Source of the DNA: Tubiluchus corallicola
Taxonomy: Eukaryota > Priapulida > Priapulimorpha > Priapulimorphida > Tubiluchidae
DNA: 64,000 nucleotides
NCBI GenBank assembly: GCA_030141605.1
Contig: JAQGDQ010000059.1
Coordinates: 374,001-438,000 of the forward strand
Direction: 5' to 3'
In this document: positions 27,501 through 37,601 of the stretch, piece by piece
Numbering within the stretch: position 1 is the stretch's first letter
Layout: every line of letters starts with the position of its first letter
Translations under genes and position numbers: made by a program
Notes under the pieces: model-generated
Seen by the model: only the letters and a program-made list of their open reading frames with translations
Databases searched by the model: none
Told to the model about the DNA's origin: nothing

Positions 27501-30500
27501 GGTATGACAGCTTTGGCCTGTCAGGGAAAAACTGTATGGCCACGAGCATGTAAACACTGCAAAATTTAAAAGGAACATGTTTCGTGGCATACCGGTGTTT
27601 TCATTGTAAGTCACATGAAATCAACTACAGCTGATGAAACTATAAGTGTGGTAATAGGCATTTTTTCTAGACAGGGTTTGACAAAGGTGCCAGTAAGTGA
27701 CTCTAAAGCTAAAGTTGCCAAAAAATATCAATAATCTTCTGAAATGATATTTTGATTGACAATTAATGATTCACAAGAGATCTGCACTAATATGTCTTCT
27801 GCTTTTTTCCATGCATTTTACTGTATGCATGTCAAACAATAAAGAAATTGACAAAATACAATTTTATTGCTTACAATGTAGCAATGTTATTATCAAACCG
27901 CTCTTCTTGTGGCAGCTGGCCCTCTCTTCTCCAAATAAAACATGAGTTTTCTATGCTACGAGATTTTGTTTATGAATCACCAATGCAGGCTGACCTTCAG
28001 CAACTAGTATTTAGATATATATCACAAGAAGATACTTTCAACAAAGTTATAACATGACCATTTTTTGCTTATGAGGCCATCCTCAAAAAGTTCACCATTT
28101 TTAGTTTTACTGTTAAGTGCATGGCTTCACACATCTAGACTGTATCACACATGTTTAATTAGCTTAGTCTGAGCATCCAAGAATTTGCATTCCCATAGCT
28201 AAATGTTTATACTTGATGGCCAGCTACCTTCCTGGCCTGGAAGCCAGATGTGGCACCCGGAAACACAGAGAAGCTTGGGAATGCCGAACTCGGAGTTCTC
28301 TTTACACAAACTAAGAATGCAAATAGTTTGTAGCAAAAGAATGTTTAAGAAAATAAGCTGAAGAAAAAGAAATTGTGTTCTTAAGCTCCCTACTCACACA
28401 AGGGAGAACAGAGTATGTAGCCTCAAGTTCATGTCCTGCTCAGAAAAAAAATGGGAAAAAGACAGTAAATGTGAAGTGAAGTTAATCAATGCCAAATCTG
28501 GTCAATAAATAGATAAGTGACCAATGGGAAAATTGCTTCTAGACAATTTCACTTGCCAAACTGCTACCAGCTATTTACCTCGCTAAGAGAGCATTTTGAC
28601 TGCAAAACACAGAGTAAAAAAGGATAGGGTTCGACAGGACATAACAAGATAAACAAAATAGAAAAGGGTGAAAGTAAGACCGAACTAACTGGTTTCAAAG
28701 AAATAAGAAAGACATTAATATTATATTTTTTCATGAAGAAATGATTCACGAATAATGTAACACTACATTTTGAACAATGAATATACATATCTGTGTTACC
28801 AATATAAAAATTTAGAGAAAATCTGATTCAAAGTGGATAGCTGACTCAAAAAGTCTAAAACATTTGCATCAAGTAACTTGACATAACCATAGGGTAAGAA
28901 AACAGACTTATAAGCCATAGAGAGTGATTATTCAATTTAATAGCTATTCTGAAGAGACAAATAATCAGTTATTGTAACTAGCATTTTAGCAATGTCCACC
29001 CAAGTTTAGCTTTCAAGTCCCACAAACTTCTGTAACTATTCAACACTCTACAACTAGGTCTTCTTTGCAGCACTTATTTAAAGTTTGATATTTCTGTATC
29101 TTATAGAACAACTAGGTTTATCAGAACTTGAAGTTTTTACTTTTCATTTAAAAAACAACATAAGAGTCTTGTAATAACTGTCTGCATGAATTCTTTGGAA
29201 AAATGAGCAACCAGCTGAGCATTGTAAACTATGGCATGTATGTTTTGTGAATTCTATATTATATAACCATCATAAATACCAACCTATTAGCATTGTGATA
29301 AACTTTTCCAGCAGCCATCATACTTGTGCATAGCTGTGTTATCTGCAAAATCCGAAGAACGTTTACAAGGGAATGTTTTAGCTGGTGAAAATTCTTTCAG
29401 TGGTAGGTCGTCTTGCTACCATTTCGAGAAAAAAGAAGTCTAACCAAAATAACAGCAGATCTGCTTTACTTCAAAGACATGTAACAGATGTGCGTTACAT
29501 AAAGCGATATACCAGCAAGCTAATTTTTTATAGAACCTACAGGCATACAGTGCAGTAAAAAGACAAACGTTAATTATTTTAGAACTAAATTTGTCGAATT
29601 TTAATCAGTCTATACACTACACTAATACCTACAACACTGCACACACTGTATTAATATAAATGAAAGTTTACTGGCACATTTTTTCAATTAAAACACAATT
29701 CAATATGTTTCTGACCTGCACATCAAGACAAAAGTATAAGTTGTCTGAAAATTTTACTGTTCAAGCTGGCTCTGAAAAGAACACTAGTCTGCCAAATTTC
29801 CAAAGATGTTAAGTTTTGCAACATATGGTAACAATACTTTAAATGCAATTTAAAACTGAGTGACCAACTAAATAACTGCTTAATTATGAAGCAGTACAGA
29901 AATTTTTTTCACAATACATTCTTACTTTTTGTAAACGTAATCCAAGTTGATCAATTTCACATTCAGCAGCCTCTAGGTCAGCTCTGAAAAAAACTAAAAT
30001 AATGAAGCTGAGCAGCAAAAAAGATGCTCCAGTGTAAAGTGAGACAGCTTACCAGTCTCCAATCTGCATAAGAAACACACACAAAAAAAAACACAATTCA
30101 TGTGTCTTGTTTTTGGTTAACATATTTTGTTGGCAGTAATGTCGGTCATACAACAGTAATTATGACAGCTGGACATGATCTGGTTGAACAGCCAAAATCT
30201 AGTAATAAAAGTTGGAAGACCATTGGCCATGGTACCGAACAGTCACACTTTTTTATGGAACACAAACATTTGATAATAAAAGTCATGGACTATGTCACAA
30301 TCACTTCCAGTAAATTAGTAAGAAATCTGCAGAGTGGACATGTACATACGTTTTTTTATAGTAGAAGGTCATAACTCACAAAGTTTCAAAAAATATGCAC
30401 TCAAGTTGGTTTAAATTGTAAATAAATTTTCACTTAGTTGCAATAATTATTTAGCTATGATTCAAACTAATGACTAGACAACAGCTAAATATAGTTGAAA

Positions 30501-33500
30501 TTTCCATGCACGTTCGCTTGCCAAGAACTTTGTACAATGATATCACGATATGAATCAAGACACTTATTCAAATTAAAATGATTGTCAAACCATACTAACA
30601 GTAACTAGTTATCACCTGCCGAAGCCAAGGACAAAGTATTTACAAATATTTGGAATTATTGCAACCAACTTAGTTTTCATTTAAAACAAGCATCTTTTTA
30701 CACTGCTTTTATTATTGCATCATTAAAATTTATGTACCCTGTTTCTTAGGGGTGGAAATAATCTAAAATGCAAAACTAATAGACTAAGAAGTCTGCGTAG
30801 CTAACCCAGCAATAAAATTAATCACAAAATCTGACATCACACTTATTATGTTTTACCTCTTCCTGTGAGTTCCTGTCTATGTATCTGAGTGACTCAGTCA
30901 TTGAGATGCCATAAAGACGATAGACAGTTACAGATTACATTAGTGTTACAGCTGCGTTACATGCGATGAATGTGTAAACGTCCCTTTTAAAGTACGTCGT
31001 AATACAGTATTTCATTCATTTACCAATTAAGTAATTTTAGTTTCTAAATTGTGATAGAAATATAGTTATGACTTATTTTAGGATAATTACTATTAATGCA
31101 AATTAAAAGTTTGGACGTTGTTCAAGATGTGCCACAACAGATTTAAAAATTTATGCTTTTAGTTTTTCAAGTATCACTCTGGGTGTACTGTACTGATTCT
31201 AGGTTTTCACTTCGTCGAAGGATGGTGTATACCATCCAAATATAGCAATGACATTTAGAACTGCAAGCTTATTATCTAATCTCAGAAGGTTATCCTTGGT
31301 AGTGAGTTAGGATCTAATTGTGCCAAAACCGTGCAACATAGGGCCGAGCCATATCCAAAAATGCTTAATTAAAATTTGCATTGTGCGAAATTATACAAAA
31401 ATACTTGGCACATTGCAATTAATATGAATTGCGTAGCAGCTAAGATACAGGGTACATTTTTAAATTGATCAATTTTAGACACATTGGCCACACAGAAATC
31501 TGTGACGTGTTGTAACACTTAGTGCATGTAATTTATTCTGGGCCATTCCTTAGTTAACGGTAATATGAACCTGTCAAGTAATTTACAACGAAAAATAAGC
31601 TTTTCTATACACATTTGCAATGACCTTTGACCTTTAGTTATGACTGGGGTTTACCACATTCTCCTGGTATACATTAAGAATTTTCAGTGATATGTGCCAC
31701 ACAGGGCCAAAAGATTACATTTTTAGGAGTGGACAACTCTGACATTTAGATAACCTGTAACCCACTGTACCATTTTGTATGTGCAAGGCTTCAGACAGCA
31801 TCAAATAATCGGCATTTGAAATAAGCCTTGCCATTTCACAATTAAACTGTGCCACTTCAATTATGCCCCTCTGTACATATTTTCTATTAAATGTCCTATT
31901 AATGAACTTGCATCTTTGACCAGTCCCATGAGATAGAATTGTTTTTATGTACAAGTTGTATCTTGCTGGCTGATATCCTGATTCAACAGTGGTCATCTAG
32001 CCAATTATTGACCAGGACCATTGTTGCTTAACCCAGCTGCTAAGCAGAGACAGTAGCTATTTACCTTGTCGCAAAAATTTTCTGGTGCTGTTAACATTGC
32101 GCTGGAAGTGCAGAAAAATTTCGGTACAGCAAAAATACACTAAAACGTACTGCTGTTACTGCCTCCGCCAAATATTTCCATACACAAAAATAAATTTTGT
32201 AAATTTTGTAATATATGAGTATTGAAGAAAATGTTTATACTAAAAAGAAAGAAAACTCATTAGCATGCATGAGTATGCACCATCTTAGTAAACTTCAAAT
32301 CTTCAATTTAGTACAAAATTTAATAAAATAAAATAATTTTTGACAATTTTTTTGTCTTACTTGAAATACGCTTGTGTTACCATATTCGTTTTCACCGTGT
32401 GTCCAACTCATTAAATTATAACTGCATTTCAGCAGAAAATCTATGATTTTTTGCATTATCTTAGCTGTACATTGCACACAATGTGGCTTCATGAACGTGG
32501 TTTAATAACTAGATCACAATATTAATTATACTATTATTGCAGAATTTTATAAACCATGCTACTCAGACTACAGTAGTCGTGAACCAGTCATTTTATTTTT
32601 GATTATTTATAATACAGTTACTTATTTAATCTTACTGATATAGCGAAAAAGAATGCTATAGTAAACTCTTAGAAAATCCTAAATCTAATATAAAAAATAG
32701 CTGGAAGATATTAAATCAGGCTATGAAGAAAAACTACCTTAAAGAAAGTTACACAAATTTCTTTGAACATGATGGCCAACTAATTAACGACAAAAATGAA
32801 ATTGCCAATCAGTTTGATAAATTTGTTGTAAATGTAGGACCAAAGCTGGTCGAGAATATTCCAAAACCAAAGAACGACCACAACATTTATGAAAATTTGC
32901 ATTTTAATGAGCGCACTATGTTTCTCAATGCAGTAGATGAGAAAGAAGTAATTAAGGTCACTAAAAGCTTCACAGATAAAAAGTCAACGGATGTAAATGA
33001 CTTTGATATGTCAGTTATAAAAAATGTAATCAGCTGTATTGTAAAACTGCTCGTCAACATTTGTAATCGGTCATTCTGCACTGGCACATTTCCAGAAAAG
33101 ATGAAATTTGCGAAAGTAATACCTGTCCACGAAGTGGATGATAAGATTGTTTTCACAAACTATAGACCGGTAGTTTTGCTCACGCAGTTTTCAACAATTT
33201 TAGAAAAACTGTTTGTGTTACGCATAGGTAATTTTATTGATAAATGATAAATTACTAAACTTACTTAGTAGCTGCCAGTATGGTTTTAGATCTCAGCGAT
33301 CCACTACCCTACCTTTGCTTGATTTAATAGAAGAAATTACTACTGGGAATGATAAAAAATGTTATACGGTTGGTGTATTTACAGACTTGAAAAAAGCATT
33401 TGATACGATTGAACATGAGTTACTTGTAAAAAAATTAGGAATATATGGAAGAAAGGGTGCTGCACAAGACTGGGTAAAAACCTACTTACAAAAAAGAAAA

Positions 33501-35474
33501 CAGTACGTTAAAATAGATAATAATGAATCTGAGTACTTAGACGTGATTTGTGGCATTCCACAAGGATCAGTCTTAGGGCCAAAATTATTTATTCTCTACG
33601 TTAATGATATATGTAATGTATCAAAATTATTAACGTTTATATTATTTACTGATGACACTACAATATATTCTTCTGGTAAAAATCTAAAACAGTTGTGTAC
33701 TAAAGGAAGTTCTGAACTGGACAAATTAAGCGACTGGTTCGCAATAAACAAGCTGTCGTCAAATTTAATCAAAACAAAACTTAAGATATTTATCAACAGG
33801 AAAAGTAATGAAACAGATATTAGTATTAGTATTAATGGAATGAGTATTGAAAGATTATATGTTACTAAATTTATTGGGGTGCAAATTGACCACAAGCTGA
33901 CATGGAAAGAACATATAAAAACTGTTAAATCGAAACTGTCTAAAAGTATTGCAATACTTTGTAAAGTTAAACATATTTTAAAGCAGGAATCACTGTATAC
34001 TCTTTATCCTTCATTAATTATGTCATACCTGTATTATTGTTCTGAAATATAGGGTAATACGTACATTACAAATGTAAAACCAGTATACATATTACAAAAG
34101 AAAGCTATAAGAATTGTTAGCAAAGTTGGTTATTATGATGATACTAATCCTTTGTTTTGTAAACGAAAAGCTCTAAAGATTTGATAAACTTCAAAACTGT
34201 ATTGGTAAAGTACAAAGCTAAAAAATGAGTTACCAGAAAACGTTTGCAAAAGTGAATCATGCGAACACGTTGTAACATGTAGAACGATTATTTTAAAATA
34301 CCCCTAGTAAGAACAAGAAAGAAATCGATGTGTATATCAGTTTTTGGTGCTAAACTATGGAATGACCTAGATAAAGGAATCAAAGAAAGTAAAACTATCA
34401 GTATGTTTTTAAAAAGCTTTAGATTGGCAGCTTCTATGAACGTATTGGTAAACAATTTTAAAAAGTATTGGGATAACCTTTTAAAATAATATGTAACCTT
34501 TAGTGATGTAATTTGTGATTTTAGATTGGTAATTTGTGATAGAGCCCAGATAGAAGTAAAATCTAAAAGGGGAAGGAAAATATAAGTTTTAACTTCGTCT
34601 TCTCCTTTTCTTGAGTGCTTTTATTGTTTTATATGTATGTGTAATATATTTTATATTAATGTGTGCAAATTTTATGTGTAACATGTAATTGTTTTTTAAC
34701 ATTGAATAAATTGAATTGAAATTGAATACTGATAGTAAAATGAGTTAATAGTCACTGATATAAAAAATCTGTTACAAACTAACTAGATCGTAATTTTTAT
34801 TATTGCAGAAATACTGTCAACTGTGCTGCCCAGACAGAATTTGTAATTTTTCTTTGTGAAATTCACTGCTGACTTATCAATCTGCCATAATTAGACTGAA
34901 AAGTGCATAGATTCAAATAAGATTAGTTTAAAGAAATACGTAAAAAATGAGATGTTCAAATTCAACTTGGTTTGATTTGATTGGTTTCGAAAATCATTTT
35001 AAATTGAGATACAGTTTAGATTCGGATTCGGCAATTTCAGATTCGTGACATCCCTAGTATCATGTAGTAGCTAGTACTAAATTTCAGTATATATACCGTA
35101 GGCCTATGTGAGTGGGGTGAATAAACCAGAGTTATAGCCTATCTAGTCAGGCAACTAATTCCCCATTGCAATTAAATGTAACTTCGTCTCATCTCATTTG
35201 CAGATTCGATTACAATTCTATAATTATAAATAATTATAATCATATGAATGTGGAAATGAATAACATAATCACAGTTTCAGTTAGTTATCTAAATGAATAT
35301 CTTAAATAATTATAATCATATGAATGTGGAAATGAATAACATAATCACAGTTTCAGTTAGTTATCTAAATGAATTCTTCAAAGTCAAATCCAGGCTTTAA
35401 CGAATTTAAAAAGCTATAACTTACCTAAATTTTGGCGAATCTTTTAAGCACTCTTCAAAGTCTAAGGGTGCCAT
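13804..35474 (-). CDS. ACAP2: ACAP2-like Arf GAP with BAR, PH and ankyrin repeats (19 exons, 835 aa)
   Basis: Complete gene: ATG at 35474, preceded by an in-frame TGA four codons upstream and with a strong start context (aaaATGG); stop TAG at 13806-13804. Nineteen GT-AG exons sum to 2508 nt and all phases join. Domain order is BAR (residues 1 to about 240), PH (about 262-360), ArfGAP (about 413-530), ankyrin repeats (about 640-780), as in vertebrate ACAP1/2/3, which are 740-835 aa long. ACAPs hydrolyse GTP on Arf6 at endosomes and plasma membrane; the BAR-PH unit senses curved, phosphoinositide-rich membrane. Similarity looks closest to ACAP2, but an invertebrate co-orthologue of ACAP1-3 is equally likely, so the symbol names the family. 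Introns carry a MITE, a mariner relic and a LINE. Confidence 0.97.
14805..15049. mobile_element. Short MITE in an ACAP intron
   Basis: A 245-bp segment with inverted ends CAGGACCAGCCTT and (opposite strand) CAGGGCCAGCCTTA. Flanks ttttatcc and ttttcacc match at 6 of 8 positions, consistent with a decayed 8-bp hAT target duplication. It lies in the intron between ACAP exons 17 and 18. It carries no ORF of interest. Confidence 0.65.
16876..18544 (-). CDS. ACAP2: ACAP exons 13-15: ArfGAP zinc-finger domain
   Basis: Exons 18544-18419, 17911-17747 and 17093-16876. The zinc finger is intact: CADC, 16 residues, CIEC, then SGIHR. This is the C-x2-C-x16-C-x2-C-x4-R signature, with the Arg (about residue 455) as the catalytic arginine finger. 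It is followed by [20 protein letters not shown] and [19 protein letters not shown], conserved in ACAPs. The enzyme should therefore be GAP-active (inference). Exon 15 ends in a serine-rich linker; its donor is GTATGT directly after the first base of a codon. Confidence 0.96.
20693..20758 (+). repeat. 22-bp unit repeated three times
   Basis: Three head-to-tail copies of a 22-bp unit beginning TTGTTGATTACATTGACC, almost identical, in an ACAP intron. There are no spacers, so this is a minisatellite, not a CRISPR array. Confidence 0.9.
21379..22434 (-). CDS. ACAP2: ACAP exons 10-12: PH domain
   Basis: Exons 22434-22328, 21968-21816 and 21615-21379. They encode [61 protein letters not shown] and the C-terminal PH helix [17 protein letters not shown], with the invariant Trp. 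In ACAPs this domain binds phosphoinositides and couples membrane binding to GAP activity. The rest of exon 12 is a Ser/Pro-rich linker of about 45 residues with no visible domain. Confidence 0.95.
23566..24150 (-). mobile_element. Mariner/Tc1-type transposase relic
   Basis: On the minus strand, pieces in different frames read [20 protein letters not shown] (first catalytic Asp block) and, about 300 bases later, [15 protein letters not shown] followed by KEKVYDSC and [10 protein letters not shown] then a stop. These correspond to the DEK-x-F...RQND and PPNSPDLNPLD blocks of mariner/Tc1 DDE transposases. Stops and frameshifts interrupt it, and I could not place terminal repeats. It sits in the ACAP intron between exons 8 and 9. 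Inactive. Confidence 0.78.
24812..35474 (-). CDS. ACAP2: ACAP exons 1-8: BAR domain
   Basis: Exons 35474-35425, 29983-29926, 29342-29284, 27201-27141, 26495-26442, 26068-26010, 25690-25462 and 24907-24812. Exon 1 encodes [16 protein letters not shown], matching the ACAP N-terminus [10 protein letters not shown]. Later exons give [84 protein letters not shown] and [10 protein letters not shown], each with a clear counterpart in the ACAP BAR coiled coil. Intron 1 (29984-35424) is the largest and contains the LINE. A ninth exon (23119-23045, [18 protein letters not shown]) finishes the helical region before the PH domain. Confidence 0.95.
32638..34727 (+). mobile_element. 5'-truncated CR1/jockey-like LINE with reverse transcriptase
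   Basis: Reverse transcriptase blocks in order: [13 protein letters not shown]-x-[39 protein letters not shown] (motif A), [10 protein letters not shown] (motif B), [10 protein letters not shown] (motif C), [10 protein letters not shown], and [19 protein letters not shown]-terminal block [15 protein letters not shown] follows, and the element ends in an ATTGAA-type simple tail at 34701-34727, typical of CR1-clade 3' ends. Breaks: a stop/frameshift near 33246, TAG in place of an expected Trp codon at about 34050, and further stops beyond. Motif C reads FTDD where FADD or YADD is usual. It lies in ACAP intron 1, antisense to the gene. The 5' end is missing. Confidence 0.93.
34890..35056. mobile_element. 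Possible hAT-type terminus
   Basis: Ends in ...GATTCGTGACATCCCTA, which on the opposite strand reads TAGGGATGTCACGAATC, with nearby repeated ATTCGGATTCGG motifs. This resembles the ends of the 10443 MITE in layout. I could not find the partner end, so this is tentative. Confidence 0.35.
35228..35374 (+). repeat. Tandem duplication of a 76-bp unit
   Basis: Two adjacent copies (35228-35303 and from 35304) beginning AAATAATTATAATCATATGA are identical as far as the second copy extends. They lie in ACAP intron 1, about 50 bases from the exon 1 donor. The identity implies a recent duplication. Confidence 0.92.
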
Positions 35475-36455
35475 TTTAAGGGCTCAACAACCCCTATAAC
35501 TCAGTAACCAAGTATTGGCAAGCGCCTACGGAACCAATCCTTGATGATGATTAAAGAATTTTAGATGCTTTATCTTATCCAAGATAAATTATTCGACGTG
35601 GGTTTTAGGTAAAATGGCAAAAAATAACAAAACTAGCACATAACTATTACTGTGTCGAAACTTCCGTCGAAATATCTGATGACATGATAATCCAAACTGC
35701 CCTATTACTAGCTACCACCCATTCACTAACTCATAATTTCTCTGCAACCAAAATAAATTTTGTTGTGACAGCAGCTTGGCGCAACTTGACTGCATCCTCA
35801 AAAATCTCGTTGCCCAAATTTATTTCAGCTGGATTTTGTTGCCGAAATCATTTTATCGACCCACACGAACGTATTATGATAATTATCTAAATAATTACTA
35901 TTAATATTATTAACCAATCATCAATAAATATACTATGGAAAAACTTTTGTCTTTCACTACTGAAAATATTTCTCAAAGATCTTAAAAGGCGTTGCTGTTG
36001 ATTTTTTCTCTAGTTATATTGAACTAGCGTCAAGCGATTATGTAAACCATTGCCATTTATGTTTGTCATTTTTGGTCTCTACTTTTATCAGTTAGAAAAT
36101 TAAAATATTAAAATATATGTAGATACTAGACAAACCCGTATAGGCGTTAATAATCTGGAAGTTTTCTAAACTTATAGTTCTACCATACTTGCATTTTACA
36201 TGAGTAGTGGTAAAATGTGAGAGCAGACAAATAATCGCAGATGACTTTTTTATAATCACGGCGAAAACACGTACATTATGTGTTTCAAAAATTCCTTTAT
36301 AATTTAAATTACATGTGCACTTTTATTCTTCATGTCAAGCTGATCATGGACTTATAAGTGGCAGCTAGAGAACAGTTCGAAAACATAATCTTCACTTACG
36401 ACATTTTCTCTTGTATGATTTCAATGTACAACAACTGTGTTAGTGAAATGAAGTA
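35475..36455. other. ACAP2: Presumed ACAP promoter and 5' UTR region
   Basis: About 980 bases between the ACAP start codon and the Tigger element. It is AT-rich with no exon seen. As the only sequence 5' of ACAP before a transposon, it should hold the core promoter unless an upstream non-coding exon exists. No TATA box or clear initiator could be assigned. Confidence 0.35.
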
Positions 36456-37260
36456 CAGTAGTCGTCGCTTAATAGACTCACGGTTAATCGTTAATTGACT
36501 CAAAAATGCCTGGAACAGGCAGCTTCTATTCAAACTATCGGTAATTGACTCAAATAACTTCGCTTAATCAACTCAATATTTTCTTTCACGTACTTAAAAT
36601 AAGTACCCAAACAGCCTTTCCTATTTTCCCTTTTGTGCATTATATGTGTAGAAACAATCATGTTACGTAGCATTTTGTTTGTAAACAGGTACGTTTATCA
36701 CACTAGCGTAGCGGTCGCCCACTGCAATTAACCTCGCTAGCCAAAAAATTTCTGGAAGCTAAATATTTAATCACTTGTCTAGCAGTTTCCTTTTGATGGT
36801 CTAGTTGCAAATCACGCTTTCAGGCTTAATGAGTTAATAGTCAAAGATGCAGGTACAGTAATCAGCCAGTATTCCTCGTGACTTGCAAGAGTAAACATCA
36901 TACAGCAAATAAGGGCATAGAATTAAGAAGTTTGAAAAATGGAGCATAAGCGTAAAGATCTAACGGTTAAGGAGAAACTGAAAGTTTTAGAGCTGTACGA
37001 TAAACTTCCAAAGATAGGGCAGAGGTGTGCAGCAGCGCAGCTGAAAATTTCCCAAAGTACTCTTGGCAGAATATTGGAAAAAACGATCTGAAATTGAGCA
37101 GTCAGCAAGCCAAAATGAGAATCTGGCATCCAAGAGGTGACGCACAGGAAACAAGGTCACCACGAAGCACTCCAAGCGCTAAATGTTTTACGAGAATACG
37201 TGCCTCACACAGCAACAGATTTTCAACATTTTATTATGAAATAACAAGTTTTTAAACTTT
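36456..37260 (+). mobile_element. Tigger/pogo element, copy 2, truncated
   Basis: The left end CAGTAGTCGTCGCTTAATAG follows TA and matches the termini of the 12689 element. Internal sequence (for example the GCAGGTACAGTAATCAGC block and the CAGCAACAGATTTTCAAC block) is shared with copy 1. No right terminal repeat was found, so the element is truncated. It lies between ACAP and the cyclase. Confidence 0.85.
36939..37091 (+). pseudogene. N-terminal fragment of a pogo/Tigger transposase (CENP-B-type HTH)
   Basis: A 50-codon ORF beginning MEHKRKDLTVKEKLKVLELY and containing AAAQLKISQSTLGRILEK. It matches the N-terminal helix-turn-helix of CENP-B and Tigger/Jerky transposases, which binds the element's terminal repeats. 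The ORF stops at TGA, but similarity continues in another frame with NENLASKR, the linker to the second DNA-binding half. The catalytic DDE domain is absent. The reading frame is broken, so a product is unlikely. Confidence 0.82.
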
Positions 37261-37442
37261 GATTTATTATTATAAATTTTGATTCTTTATCGGTGAAACT
37301 AAGTATAGATTTAGTCTTAGTAATGCTTTTAAGAGACCAACTTATTACATGAAGTTACACATAAATAGTTTTTTTTATAGATGGACATTATACCAGAAGG
37401 GAAAATTCTGAAGCATTTGCTTATGATGTAGTTCTTGATGAA

Positions 37443-37448
37443 TTTATT
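37443..37448 (-). terminator. Candidate polyadenylation signal of the guanylyl cyclase
   Basis: TTTATT on the plus strand is AATAAA on the coding strand, about 155 bases after the cyclase stop codon. It is the first canonical hexamer seen after the stop. Confidence 0.5.
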
Positions 37449-37601
37449 TATGGTTCTTCATAATTCACAGTAACGACCGAAGTTATCACACCCCGTTGTC
37501 CGATATGATCTTTTTTTCGTGGAAATCCTCTCATAAGGGCCCGGTAAATATTTGTTGGAAGGAGAATGGGTTCGTTATAGTGATAAACAGCTCTGAGTTC
37601 A

